From: SHVO01 sp041905525
GTDB lineage: Bacteria; Pseudomonadota; Alphaproteobacteria; Rhodospirillales; Rhodospirillaceae
NCBI GenBank assembly: GCA_041905525.1
Contig: JAYRKY010000005.1
Location: forward strand, 1-64,000
Length of the DNA: 64,000 nucleotides
Reading direction: 5' to 3'
A program made the position numbers and the translations under genes. Below are positions 52,771 through 61,975 of the stretch, piece after piece. The first letter of the stretch is position 1, and each line of letters opens with the position of its first letter. Under the pieces are notes generated by a model. That model searched no databases. It saw nothing but the letters and a program-made list of their open reading frames with translations, and was not told the origin of the DNA.

Positions 52771-55044
52771 TCAGCTGCACTTGGAGAAGCCGCAGCTGGT
52801 GCATGTGTCGCAATCTTCCTGACGCATCAAGGCATAGGTCCCGCATTTCGGGCAGGCCCGCATCCGCTTATCGCGTCCCGGCGCTGCACCCTTGAGGCTC
52901 ACGATCTTCGACTGTCCGCGGACAGAGGGCGCCCGCTCGTGGCTTATGAACCCGGTGTCGATCATGTGCTTCTCGATCACATCGCCGATGGCCGCGAGCA
53001 GCGACGGCACATAGCGGCCGTTCATCCATTGCCCGCCGCGCGGATCGAACACCGCTTTCAATTCCTCGACCACGAAGGCGACATCGCCGCCGCGCCGAAA
53101 GACCGCCGAGATCATGCGCGTCAGCGCCACGGTCCAGGCGTAATGCTCCATGTTCTTGGAGTTGATGAAAACTTCGAACGGACGGCGAATGCTTTTCCCC
53201 CGCGCATCCGTGGAAAGGATGTCGTTCACCGTGATGTAGATTGCGTGGTCGCTCTCCGGCCACCGCAGCTTATAGGTTCGTCCAGGCAGGGTTTCGGGCC
53301 GGGCCTCGGGCTCTTCGCTGATCGCAGGCGGCCCAGCGGTCGCGGCGGTCTTTGCTTCCAGAACGGCGCCGCGCACGGCATTGGGGCGGTAGGTCGTGCA
53401 ACCCTTGCAGCCGAGCTCATAGGCGCGCAGGTAAACATCGCCGAACCGCTCGAACGGAAAATCTTCCGGGATATTGATCGTCTTGGAGATCGAACTGTCG
53501 ATGTAGTCCTGAACCGCAGCCTGCATGGTCAGATGATCTTCCGGAGACAGAGTCTGCGCATCGACAAAAAAGTCGGGCAGCGCCACGTCGCCATGCATTT
53601 CGCGGTAGAGGCGATAGGCGTAGTCGCTGACCTCTTGCGGCTGGCGCGTGCCGTCGGGCATCAGGAGGTGGCGCGTATGCACGAAGCTGAAGACGGGCTC
53701 GATGCCCGACGAGACATTGCCCGCGAAAAGGGAGATCGTGCCGGTCGGGGCAATGGAGGTAACGAGCGCATTGCGGATGCCGTGCCGCGCGATCCGCTCC
53801 CGCAGGTTCGCCGGCAATCCGCGCACGGTCTCACCTGTGAGGTAGGCTTCGCGGTCGAAAAGGGGGAACGGCCCTTTTTCGGCGGCCATATCGATGGACG
53901 CGCCGTAGGCGGCATTGCGGAAGAGGTCCATCCAGCGTCGGGTGAGGGCGACGGCCGACGCACTGCCGTAACGTTCACCGCACATGATCAATGCGTCGGC
54001 AAGCCCTGTGACCCCGAGACCGATCCGGCGCTTTTGGACGGCTTCGGCGCGCTGCGCCGGGATGGGATAGTTCGAAGCTTCGATCACGTTGTCCATCATG
54101 CGAACGGCCGTCCCGATGGTCTCCGCCATCCTTGTCTCATCCAGGCGCGCCTGCGGCGTGAAGGGGCGCTCGATCAGGCGCGCGAGATTGACGGACCCAA
54201 GCAGGCACGTGCCGTAGGGCGGCAACGGCTGCTCACCGCAGGGGTTGGTTGCACGGATGTTTTCGGCGTAAGCGAGATTGTTTCGCGCATTGATGCGGTC
54301 GATGAAAATCACGCCGGGTTCGGCGAAGTCATAGGTTGCGCGGATGATCTTGTCCCAAAGGGCTTTCGCCTTGAGGGTGCGATAAGTCTTTCCGCCGAAG
54401 GTCAGCGGCCAATCGCCGTCCTGACGCACGGCGGTCATGAAGGCGTCTGTCACGAGCACAGACAGATTGAACATCGTCAGACGGTTCGGCGTCTGCTTGG
54501 CCGTAATGAAGTCTTCGATGTCCGGATGATCGCAACGCAATGTGGCCATCATCGCTCCACGCCGTGCGCCTGCGCTCATGATCGTGCGGCACATGGCGTC
54601 CCACACGTCCATAAATGACAACGGGCCCGAGGCGTCTGCGCCGACGCCTTCGACCGGCGCGCCCGTGGGACGCAGGGTCGAGAAGTCGTATCCGATGCCC
54701 CCGCCTTGTTGCAGGGTCAGCGCGGCTTCCTTGAGATGGGTGAAGATCGACGACATATCGTCCTCGATCGTCCCCATCACAAAGCAGTTGTGCAGCGTCA
54801 CTTTGCGCCCAGTGCCCGCGCCCGCGAGGATCCGCCCCGCCGGTAGGAACACGTAGTCCTTCATCGCGCGCGCGAACCGCGGCGCCCATGTCTCCGGGGT
54901 CTTCTCGACCGCGGCCAGCGCCGATGCGACGCGTATCCAGGTGTCGTCCACGCTGCGGTCGATGGGCGAGCCATCGGCCGACGTGAAGCGGTACTTCATT
55001 TCCCAAATCTGCTGGGATAACGGTGATGTGACGGGTGCGGTCAT
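52771..55044 (-). CDS. nrdJ: Adenosylcobalamin-dependent (class II) ribonucleoside-diphosphate reductase
   Basis: NrdJ makes deoxyribonucleotides using coenzyme B12, with or without oxygen. The protein has 757 residues. Motifs in order: VTLHNCFVMGT, GGGIGYDFSTLRP, active-site NPCGEQPLPPYGTC, GLGVTGLADALI and TSIAPTGTISLFAGN. The C-terminus is a zinc-ribbon-like region with four or more cysteines (CPKCGTYA, CDTCTSCGF) that recharges the active site. It is shorter than the 900-1200-residue alphaproteobacterial forms. The 131 bases before it hold the promoter region; I see no B12 box of a cobalamin riboswitch there. Confidence 0.93.
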   Translation of the reverse strand: MTAPVTSPLSQQIWEMKYRFTSADGSPIDRSVDDTWIRVASALAAVEKTPETWAPRFARAMKDYVFLPAGRILAGAGTGRKVTLHNCFVMGTIEDDMSSIFTHLKEAALTLQQGGGIGYDFSTLRPTGAPVEGVGADASGPLSFMDVWDAMCRTIMSAGARRGAMMATLRCDHPDIEDFITAKQTPNRLTMFNLSVLVTDAFMTAVRQDGDWPLTFGGKTYRTLKAKALWDKIIRATYDFAEPGVIFIDRINARNNLAYAENIRATNPCGEQPLPPYGTCLLGSVNLARLIERPFTPQARLDETRMAETIGTAVRMMDNVIEASNYPIPAQRAEAVQKRRIGLGVTGLADALIMCGERYGSASAVALTRRWMDLFRNAAYGASIDMAAEKGPFPLFDREAYLTGETVRGLPANLRERIARHGIRNALVTSIAPTGTISLFAGNVSSGIEPVFSFVHTRHLLMPDGTRQPQEVSDYAYRLYREMHGDVALPDFFVDAQTLSPEDHLTMQAAVQDYIDSSISKTINIPEDFPFERFGDVYLRAYELGCKGCTTYRPNAVRGAVLEAKTAATAGPPAISEEPEARPETLPGRTYKLRWPESDHAIYITVNDILSTDARGKSIRRPFEVFINSKNMEHYAWTVALTRMISAVFRRGGDVAFVVEELKAVFDPRGGQWMNGRYVPSLLAAIGDVIEKHMIDTGFISHERAPSVRGQSKIVSLKGAAPGRDKRMRACPKCGTYALMRQEDCDTCTSCGFSKCS

Positions 55045-55175
55045 TGCCTGAGCTTACGACCTAGTGCTTGAATTTTGATTAGCAACGTCAGGGGGCGGGC
55101 GTGTTCGCGTGGGTGCCCTATAAGCCCTTGATTTAAGGTGCTAAGCTGGAGTCGGACAGCCGGGGAGGGCGACCA

Positions 55176-56453
55176 ATGACAGAACGCAGGCTACCATCGA
55201 CGGATCTTGAACCCGTGGCCGGGAACGGCCTTCTCCACCGCCGCGTGTTCTTGCGGGGCGGGGCCATGGCCGGTGTTCTTGGCGCCGCCAGTCTTGCCCA
55301 AGCCGAGCCGCTGACAATACCTGAGTGGGTGACCAAGCCCGGCAAGCGGCCGCTGCCCTACACCCAGCCGTCGCTGTTCGAACAAAACGTTCAGCGCATC
55401 CTGCCGGATCAAAACCCGCTGTATGAGCCGGGTTCCGCTTCCGGCCGCACGCCGCTTCAGTTTCTGGAAGGCATGATTACGCCTAACGGACTTCACTTCG
55501 AGGTCACGCACAATGGGGTGCCTGAGATCGACCCGGCCCGTCACATGCTCGTCATTCACGGCCTGGTCAGACGGCCGCTGAAGTTCACGGTGGAATCGCT
55601 GCTGCGATATCCCATGACATCGCGCCTTCACTTCATCGAATGCGCTGGGAATAGCGCCTCGCTCTACGGATCCAATGCCGTCAAGGGTTCGGTGCAGCAG
55701 CTGCATGGCTTGCTGTCGGCCGCAGAGTGGACTGGCGTTCCGCTGTCGATGCTGTTGGACGAGGCCGGCGTCGATCCGAAAGCCAAGTGGGTCTATGCGG
55801 AGGGCGGGGACGCCTCGGGCGTAACGCGCTCGATCCCGCTGACCAAGTGCATGGATGACGTTCTGGTCGCGCTTTACCAGAACGGCGAACGCTTGCGTCC
55901 GAACAACGGATATCCGGTTCGCCTCCTGGTCCCCGGCTTCCAGGGCAATATGAACATCAAATGGCTGCGCCGCTTGCGCCTCACCGAAGAGCCGATGCAA
56001 ACGCGCTACGAAACGTCGCGCTACTCGCTGCTGCTCGCGGATGGAAAGACCGCGCAATTCAAATTCCAGCTCGACGCCAAGTCGATCATCACGCGCCCCT
56101 CGCCGGGGTTCCAAATGAAGGGTCCGGGATTTTATGAGATTTCCGGTCTCGCCTGGTCTGGCAACGGCACCGTAAAACAAGTGGAAGTGTCGGCCGATGG
56201 CGGAAAGAGCTGGGCTGTAGCGGCGCTGTCCGGTCCTGTGTTGCCGAAAATGCTGACCCGATTCCGAGCGCCCTGGCGGTGGGATGGAGGGCCCGCGGTA
56301 TTGCAAAGTCGCGTCACCGACGATACCGGCTATATCCAACCCACGCGCGACGCCATTCTCGCGGCGCGCGGCAACAAGGCGAATTATCACTACAACGGCA
56401 TCACGACCTGGAACGTGGCCAACGGCGGCGAGGTGACCCATGTTTATGCGTAA
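55176..56453 (+). CDS. soxC: Sulfane/sulfite dehydrogenase molybdenum subunit, SoxC-like
   Basis: The protein has 425 residues with a Tat leader (HRRVFLRGG). The molybdenum cofactor domain includes HFIECAGNS, whose cysteine near residue 156 binds Mo, then GVPLSMLLDEAG and PVRLLVPGFQGNMNIKWLRRL. A C-terminal dimerisation domain follows (VEVSADGGKSWAVA, TRFRAPWRWDG). SoxC works with the cytochrome SoxD to oxidise sulfane sulfur on SoxY, or related enzymes oxidise sulfite. SoxX, Y, Z, A and B are not in the window, so a sulfite role is as likely. The next gene overlaps by 14 bases. Confidence 0.9.
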   Translation: MTERRLPSTDLEPVAGNGLLHRRVFLRGGAMAGVLGAASLAQAEPLTIPEWVTKPGKRPLPYTQPSLFEQNVQRILPDQNPLYEPGSASGRTPLQFLEGMITPNGLHFEVTHNGVPEIDPARHMLVIHGLVRRPLKFTVESLLRYPMTSRLHFIECAGNSASLYGSNAVKGSVQQLHGLLSAAEWTGVPLSMLLDEAGVDPKAKWVYAEGGDASGVTRSIPLTKCMDDVLVALYQNGERLRPNNGYPVRLLVPGFQGNMNIKWLRRLRLTEEPMQTRYETSRYSLLLADGKTAQFKFQLDAKSIITRPSPGFQMKGPGFYEISGLAWSGNGTVKQVEVSADGGKSWAVAALSGPVLPKMLTRFRAPWRWDGGPAVLQSRVTDDTGYIQPTRDAILAARGNKANYHYNGITTWNVANGGEVTHVYA

Positions 56454-56979
56454 GGTGATCGTTCTCGCCCTCCTTGCCGGACCGGCCGCCGCGGCCGAGG
56501 CGCCACATTTTGGCCAGCCCATCACGGATGCGGATATCGCCCCATGGGCTATCGATATTGCGCCCGATGGACGCGGTCTCCCGCCGGGCAGCGGGAACGC
56601 CATCAAAGGCGAAGAAATCTATTTGGAAAAGTGCGGCGGCTGCCACGGCTTCGACGGCGTGGGGCAGCCCGCGGATGCTCTCGCCGGCGGCAAGGGCACG
56701 CTCGGCACCGCGAAGGCTCTGAAAACCGTGGGGAGCTTCTGGCCCTACGCGACCACGATCTTCGACTATACGCGCCGCGCGATGCCGCTGAATAATCCGC
56801 AGACTCTCACCAACGACGAGGTTTACGCCCTCACGGCGTATATCCTGAAGCTCAATGGGATCATCGGCGCGAAGGACGTCATGAACGCGAAGTCCTTGCC
56901 CAAAGTGAAGATGCCCAATCGCGACGGCTTCATGCAGATCTGGCCTGGAAACATCGGCCCGAATAAGCCGCTTGGTTAG
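56440..56979 (+). CDS. soxD: SoxD-like single-heme c-type cytochrome
   Basis: The protein has 179 residues with a Sec leader (AGPAAAAEAP) and one CxxCH heme site (CGGCH, near residue 65). The distal Met is probably in RRAMPLNNPQTLTNDEVYALTAYIL. SoxD-like sequence is seen in WAIDIAPDGRGLPPGSG. It is shorter than the two-heme SoxD of Paracoccus and fits the one-heme form. It starts inside the end of soxC (14 bases overlap) and would take electrons from it. A second ATG is six bases downstream. Confidence 0.88.
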   Translation: MFMRKVIVLALLAGPAAAAEAPHFGQPITDADIAPWAIDIAPDGRGLPPGSGNAIKGEEIYLEKCGGCHGFDGVGQPADALAGGKGTLGTAKALKTVGSFWPYATTIFDYTRRAMPLNNPQTLTNDEVYALTAYILKLNGIIGAKDVMNAKSLPKVKMPNRDGFMQIWPGNIGPNKPLG

Positions 56980-57007
56980 CCGCGATTCGCCGACCGCACG
57001 CGCCCGG

Positions 57008-57319
57008 TCACATCTGATCGGGACGCGCCGGCGAGTTCGCCGAAGCCGGTGAAACGCCGGCGTCAGATGAGGCACTGTTCGTATTGTCGACCACGCGCGT
57101 GTCGGGACGGTCCCTCCCGTCCGCCAGTTCCGTGTGCCATTGGCTTTCGCGATCTTGATATGAGATCGCCGCCGTGAGGCCTACCTGATGTTGCCGCTCG
57201 GCCGCTTTATGGGCCGCCGCCGCCGCCAGTTCATGAGTCGGGAATGTTTCGGAATAGACATCTTTCACGCGGTACGCCCATCCGCCATCGTGTTGAACGA
57301 TTTCGTAGACGACTGTCAT
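57008..57319 (-). CDS. DUF2188-like small protein
   Basis: The protein has 103 residues from the ATG at 57319; the longer frame to 57433 is inside the upstream gene. The N-terminal 70 residues (TVVYEIVQHDGGWAYRVKDVYSETFPTHELAAAAAHKAAERQ) fit DUF2188, a small domain of unknown role that often begins with a strand and ends in an AAxxA helix. The last 35 residues are low-complexity. It lies two bases after the stop of the secreted gene at 57322, so the two are co-transcribed. Confidence 0.75.
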   Translation of the reverse strand: MTVVYEIVQHDGGWAYRVKDVYSETFPTHELAAAAAHKAAERQHQVGLTAAISYQDRESQWHTELADGRDRPDTRVVDNTNSASSDAGVSPASANSPARPDQM

Positions 57320-57321
57320 GA

Positions 57322-57663
57322 CTAACGCTTCTTCATCAGGGTTTCGGCTTCCGCGGCATCGATATCGGCAATGCGTTGGATCAAGCAATCGGCGCGCACG
57401 GGGCCAAGGACTGTAAGTACAGTCGACGTGCACAAATCGTCCGACGGGGTTTTGTGCGCGAAACCGCTCATCTTCAGGCTCGGGCAGCGGCCACGCAGAT
57501 CAACGCGTTTGTAGTCGCCGGTCTTGAGCTTCAGAAGTATCGTGCTGTCGTCAACGATGGGCGATTCATCGATCTGGGACAGGCGGACGCACGTATTCTC
57601 CGCCGCAAAGGCGGTCCCGCCGGCGAATGCAAGCCAGGCGAGAGCGATCGTCGCAAGCTTCAT
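57322..57663 (-). CDS. Small secreted protein, DUF6491-like
   Basis: The protein has 113 residues with a Sec leader ending in GTAFAAE and four cysteines in the mature part (NTCVRL, GRCPSL, DLCTST, ADCLIQ), which could form two disulfides. NTCVRLSQIDESPIVDDSTILLKL resembles DUF6491; the assignment is tentative. The ribosome site AGAGGAG and the start ATG sit within a 15 bp hairpin (57661-57702). Upstream is tex on the same strand, 68 bases away. Confidence 0.75.
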   Translation of the reverse strand: MKLATIALAWLAFAGGTAFAAENTCVRLSQIDESPIVDDSTILLKLKTGDYKRVDLRGRCPSLKMSGFAHKTPSDDLCTSTVLTVLGPVRADCLIQRIADIDAAEAETLMKKR

Positions 57664-57702
57664 GGGGTGCTCCTCTTGCTATGGAAGAGGAATGCACCCC
57701 AT
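57661..57702 (-). promoter_or_regulatory. Hairpin that buries the ribosome site and start codon
   Basis: Read on the - strand: ATGGGGTGC, ATT, CCTCTT, a 7-base loop, AAGAGG, A, GCACCCCAT, then G. The two stems of 9 and 6 bp enclose the ribosome site AGAGGAG and the first two bases of the start codon. The 5' arm itself reads as a short frame, ATG to TAG, of seven codons ending in the loop. Confidence 0.65.
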
Positions 57703-57731
57703 TTCGATTTGTTCGCGCCGGCCTTCGCGGT

Positions 57732-60062
57732 TCAGGTCGACTTGCGCTTCAGGGCTTCGGCAAAGGCCGCGCCGAAAGCGCCCTGGGCGGGCGCGCTCGG
57801 CTTGTTTTCCCGCTTGTTGAAGTTTTGAACCGAAGGGCCGCGTGGTGCGCCGTCGCGTTTTTCTCCGCGCGGCGCGGGCGCGGCGCTGCCGTCCTTTTTC
57901 ATCGTGAGGCTGATGCGCTTGCGGGCCATATCGACCTCAAGTACCCGCACCTTCACCACATCGCCGGCCTTCACCACCTGGTGGGCGTCCTTCACAAAGC
58001 GATCGGCGAGCTGGGACACATGGACGAGGCCGTCTTGATGCACGCCGATATCGACGAAAGCGCCGAAGGCCGCGACATTCGTGACCGTGCCTTCCAGCAA
58101 CATTCCGGGTTTGAGGTCCTTCATTTCCTCGACGCCCTCGGCAAAGGTCGCGGTCTTGAAGGACGGCCGCGGATCACGGCCCGGCTTTTCCAATTCGGCG
58201 ATGATGTCGCGCACGGTGGGCAAGCCGAAACGTTCATCTACGAAAATCTTCGGATCCAGCGCCTTCAAGGCCGCGCTGTCTCCCATCAACTCGCGCACAT
58301 CCCGTCCGCACGCTGCGACGATCTTCTTGGCCACGTCGTAAGCTTCGGGGTGGACGGCTGAGGCGTCGAGCGGCTCGCTGCCGTTTGGAATACGCAAGAA
58401 GCCCGCGCATTGTTCGAATGTGCGCTGTCCGAGACGGGTTACCTTCAACAGCTCCTTACGCTCCTTGAAAGCGCCGGCGGTGTTCCGGTGCGCAACAATC
58501 GCGTCGGCGAGCGATGAGGTCAGGCCGGAGACCCGTGCCAGCAGGGATGAAGAGGCCGTATTGAGATCTACCCCCACGGCGTTCACAGCATCTTCGACCA
58601 CGGCTTCGAGTGAGCGCCCGAGCTTGTATTGGTCGACATCGTGCTGATACTGGCCGACGCCAATGGATTTCGGCTCGATCTTCACGAGTTCTGCCAGCGG
58701 ATCCTGGAGGCGGCGCGCGATGGACACCGCGCCGCGCAAGGAGACGTCAAGGTCCGGGAACTCCTTGGCGGCCAGTTCGGATGCCGAATAAACCGATGCG
58801 CCGGCTTCGCTGACAATGACCTTGAGCGGCTTCGGCGGTGGCAAGGCGGAAAGCATGTCGGCCACGAGCTTTTCGGTCTCGCGGCTACCAGTGCCGTTCC
58901 CGATGGCGATCAATTCAACGCCGTGTTTGCGGATTAGGCTGGCGAGTTCCGCCTGCGTGCCGCGGACATCGTTGCGCGGGGGGAACGGATACACCGTCGT
59001 CGTCGCGAGCACCTTGCCGGTGGCGTCGATGACAGCCACTTTCACACCGGTACGGATTCCGGGGTCGAGACCCATCGTCGGGCGCGAGCCGGCGGGCGCC
59101 GCCAGAAGCAGATCCTTCAAGTTGCGCGCGAAGACTGTGATCGCCTCTTCTTCCGCGCGCGTCCGCAGGTCTGTCATCAGGTCGATGGACAGGCGCGTCA
59201 GCAGCTTCACCTTCCACGTCCAGCTGGCGACGGTGGCGAGCCATTGATCGCCGGGGAGAGACCGTCCGATGGCGTAGGTTTCCGCAATCATCCGCTCCGC
59301 CGGTTTGACGGGCGAGGGATCATCCGCGTCGACTTCGATATCGAGCATAAGGAACTCTTCGTTGCGGCCGCGTAACATGGCGAGGGCCCGGTGCCCGGCG
59401 ACGCTCGCCCAGCGTTCGGAGTGATCGAAGTAATCGGAGAACTTCGCCCCCGCCTCTTGTTTGCCTTCCGAAACCCGCGAGCGCAGGACGGCGCGTTCCT
59501 TCATGTAATTGCGCAAACGGCCGACGAGATCGGCGTTTTCGGCGAACTGCTCGGAAATAATGTCGCGAGCGCCCTCCAGCGCGGCCTTCACATCGGCGAC
59601 CTTGTCGTTGACGTAAGCCGCGGCGAGTTCGGCCGGGATTGCGGCGCGATCGGCCAGGATCGCTTCGGCCAGCGGCAGAAGGCCGTTTTCCTTGGCGATT
59701 TCGGCCTTGGTGCGCCGCTTCGGTTTGAAGGGCAGGTAGATGTCCTCGAGTTCGGCCTTCGTTTCGGCGGCGGCGATTTTCTTTTCCAGGTCCTCGGTCA
59801 GCTTCCCCTGCTCCTTGATGGATGCAAGGATGGCGTCGCGGCGGGTGTCCATCTCGCGCAGGTAGACCAATCGTTCGGACAAGTTTCGCAGTTGGGTATC
59901 GTCAAGGCCGCCGGTCGCTTCCTTACGGTAACGGGCGATGAACGGCACCGTCGCGCCCTCGTCGAGCAACGTAATGGCGGCGGCGACCTGCGCCGGCTTG
60001 GCGGAAATCTCGGCGGCGATGGTTTGGGCGATACGAAGCGCGGGAAGGACGTCGATGGACAT
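57732..60062 (-). CDS. tex: Tex family RNA-binding transcription accessory protein
   Basis: The protein has 776 residues from the ATG at 60062, with AGGA upstream; the longer frame to 60179 is unlikely. Domain order fits Tex: N-terminal helical domain (GATVPFIARYRKEATGGLDD), YqgF-like nuclease fold (PTMGLDPGIRTGVKVAVID), helix-hairpin-helix pairs (VGVDLNTASSSLLARVSGL) and a C-terminal S1 domain (GMLLEGTVTNVAAFGAFVDIG) at about 640-715. A basic Arg/Pro/Gly tail follows. Tex binds RNA and influences transcription in several pathogens. It is divergent from the ABC exporter. Confidence 0.93.
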   Translation of the reverse strand: MSIDVLPALRIAQTIAAEISAKPAQVAAAITLLDEGATVPFIARYRKEATGGLDDTQLRNLSERLVYLREMDTRRDAILASIKEQGKLTEDLEKKIAAAETKAELEDIYLPFKPKRRTKAEIAKENGLLPLAEAILADRAAIPAELAAAYVNDKVADVKAALEGARDIISEQFAENADLVGRLRNYMKERAVLRSRVSEGKQEAGAKFSDYFDHSERWASVAGHRALAMLRGRNEEFLMLDIEVDADDPSPVKPAERMIAETYAIGRSLPGDQWLATVASWTWKVKLLTRLSIDLMTDLRTRAEEEAITVFARNLKDLLLAAPAGSRPTMGLDPGIRTGVKVAVIDATGKVLATTTVYPFPPRNDVRGTQAELASLIRKHGVELIAIGNGTGSRETEKLVADMLSALPPPKPLKVIVSEAGASVYSASELAAKEFPDLDVSLRGAVSIARRLQDPLAELVKIEPKSIGVGQYQHDVDQYKLGRSLEAVVEDAVNAVGVDLNTASSSLLARVSGLTSSLADAIVAHRNTAGAFKERKELLKVTRLGQRTFEQCAGFLRIPNGSEPLDASAVHPEAYDVAKKIVAACGRDVRELMGDSAALKALDPKIFVDERFGLPTVRDIIAELEKPGRDPRPSFKTATFAEGVEEMKDLKPGMLLEGTVTNVAAFGAFVDIGVHQDGLVHVSQLADRFVKDAHQVVKAGDVVKVRVLEVDMARKRISLTMKKDGSAAPAPRGEKRDGAPRGPSVQNFNKRENKPSAPAQGAFGAAFAEALKRKST

Positions 60063-60250
60063 GAAATTCCTAACGGTGAGCGAACGCGAAACGGAAACGA
60101 GCGGCGCAAAATAGAAAACTTCGACCGTGAATTCCAACGCGGATTGCTCTTGATTTTTAGCGGGAAGGTTGCACCGCAATAATCGCGCGGGCGCTTGCGT
60201 CGCCGCGATGTTGCCCGTAGGTTTGCCGGAACATCCCGCCTCGGTCCCGT

Positions 60251-61177
60251 ATGTCTCCGATCCTGTCGATCTCGAACGTCAGCAAGACCTATGCTTCAGG
60301 TCTTCAAGCCCTCAAACGCGTTGACCTTGAAATCAATCGGGGCGAGATTTTTGCGCTCCTCGGCCCGAATGGCGCCGGTAAATCGACGCTCATCAACATC
60401 ATTTGCGGCATCGTTACGCCCAGCACCGGCACAATCATCGCCGACGGGCACGATATCCAGAAGGACTACCGCCAGGCGCGCTTCAAGATCGGACTTGTGC
60501 CGCAAGAGTTGGCCACGGATGCCTTCGAAACCGTGCAAACGACGGTACGGCTCTCGCGCGGGCTGTTCGGCCGGCCCATCAACCCGGATATGATCGAGAA
60601 GGTGCTGCGCTCCCTCACTTTGTGGGAGAAGCGTAACGACAAGATCATGACGCTGTCCGGCGGCATGAAGCGCCGGGTCATGATCGCCAAGGCGCTGGCG
60701 CACGAACCGAAGATCCTGTTTCTCGACGAGCCCACCGCCGGCGTGGACGTCGAACTGCGCAAGGACATGTGGAAGCTGGTGCGCGGACTCCGGGACGAAG
60801 GCGTCACGATCATCCTGACGACGCACTATATCGAAGAAGCCGAGGAGATGGCGGACCGCGTCGGGGTCATCAGCAAGGGCGAGTTGATCCTGGTCGAGGA
60901 AAAGACTGCGCTGATGCAGAAGCTGGGCAAGAAGCAGCTGATTCTGCAGCTTCAAGAGCCGCTTAAGGCTGTACCCCCCGAACTCGCCGATTGGAATCTC
61001 GAACTCAAATCCGAGGGGTCCGTCCTGGAATATGTCTACGACGGCAAAGCTGAAAGAACCGGAATTCCTTCGCTTCTTCGCCGCATGACCGATATCGGCA
61101 TCGGCTTCAAAGACCTCAACACGCATCAAAGCTCGCTTGAGGACATCTTTGTCAGTCTGGTCAGCGAGCGGAAATGA
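60251..61177 (+). CDS. ABC-2-type exporter ATP-binding protein
   Basis: The protein has 308 residues. Walker A is LGPNGAGKST near residue 38, signature LSGGMKRRVMIAKAL near 136, Walker B ILFLDEPTAGVD and the switch His in TTHYIEEAEEMAD. The C-terminal part is a DrrA/CcmA-like domain of about 80 residues. It overlaps the permease gene by 4 bases. Such exporters carry lipids, drugs or polysaccharides; the substrate here is unknown. Confidence 0.92.
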   Translation: MSPILSISNVSKTYASGLQALKRVDLEINRGEIFALLGPNGAGKSTLINIICGIVTPSTGTIIADGHDIQKDYRQARFKIGLVPQELATDAFETVQTTVRLSRGLFGRPINPDMIEKVLRSLTLWEKRNDKIMTLSGGMKRRVMIAKALAHEPKILFLDEPTAGVDVELRKDMWKLVRGLRDEGVTIILTTHYIEEAEEMADRVGVISKGELILVEEKTALMQKLGKKQLILQLQEPLKAVPPELADWNLELKSEGSVLEYVYDGKAERTGIPSLLRRMTDIGIGFKDLNTHQSSLEDIFVSLVSERK

Positions 61178-61959
61178 GCAGCGAGCACATCCTTGGGTTT
61201 AACCGCTACGGCGTGTGGGCCATCTTCCGCTTCGAAATGGCGCGCTTCATGCGTACGGCGGGGCAGAGCATTCTCACGCCGGTCCTGACAACTTCGCTCT
61301 ATTTCGTGGTGTTCGGCTCGGCCATAGGCGGGCGGATGTCGGAGGTCGGAGGTGTGCCCTACGGTGCCTTTATCGTGCCGGGCATGATCATGCTGACCAT
61401 CCTGGCCGAGAGCATGTCGAACGGCTCGTTCGGCATTTACTTCCCGAAATTCACAGGGACGATCTACGAATTGCTTTCCGCGCCGATCTCCCCGGTGGAG
61501 ACGGTGCTGGGCTATGTCGGTGCGGCGGCGACCAAGTCGGTAATCTTGGGGCTCATCATTCTCGCGACCTCGACCTTTTTCGTCGATATCGAGATCCAGC
61601 ACCCGATCGCCATGTTCGCGTTCCTGGTTCTGACGTCTTCAACCTTCGCCCTGCTCGGGTTCATCACGGGAATCTGGGCCCGTTCGTTCGAACAGTTGAG
61701 CTTCATCCCGATGCTGGTCGTCACACCGCTCACCTTCCTGGGCGGCGCGTTCTATTCCATCGACATGCTGCCGGGCGCGTGGCGAACGGTGACGCTGTTC
61801 AACCCGATCGTCTACATCATCAGCGCGTTCCGCTGGTGCTTTTACGGGAAGTCCGACGTTGGTGTAGAAGTGAGCATGCTGATGACGGCGATCTTCTTTT
61901 TGGGAGGACTCGCCGCCGTCAGCTGGATCTTCAAGACCGGGTACCGGCTGAAGAATTAG
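61174..61959 (+). CDS. ABC-2-type exporter permease
   Basis: The protein has 261 residues with about six membrane helices. ABC-2 marks are VLTTSLYFVVFGSAIGGRM, GAFIVPGMIMLTIL, the ABC-2 signature region PLTFLGGAFYSIDMLPGAWR and the final FKTGYRLKN. It forms the membrane part of the exporter whose ATPase lies upstream. Translational coupling is expected from the ATGA overlap. The end lies 16 bases from a convergent small gene. Confidence 0.92.
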   Translation: MSSEHILGFNRYGVWAIFRFEMARFMRTAGQSILTPVLTTSLYFVVFGSAIGGRMSEVGGVPYGAFIVPGMIMLTILAESMSNGSFGIYFPKFTGTIYELLSAPISPVETVLGYVGAAATKSVILGLIILATSTFFVDIEIQHPIAMFAFLVLTSSTFALLGFITGIWARSFEQLSFIPMLVVTPLTFLGGAFYSIDMLPGAWRTVTLFNPIVYIISAFRWCFYGKSDVGVEVSMLMTAIFFLGGLAAVSWIFKTGYRLKN

Positions 61960-61975
61960 ATACCCACATTAGATC

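Noticed and set aside
52756..54618. 620-codon open frame on the + strand opposite nrdJ
   Set aside because: nrdJ has all active-site motifs on the other strand; the frame has no domain.
55045..55175. Cobalamin riboswitch upstream of nrdJ
   Set aside because: The gap is only 131 bases and no B12 box is visible.
60229..60250. EcfG promoter ahead of the ABC exporter ATPase
   Set aside because: GGAAC is present, but the -10 would be GTAT and would touch the start codon.
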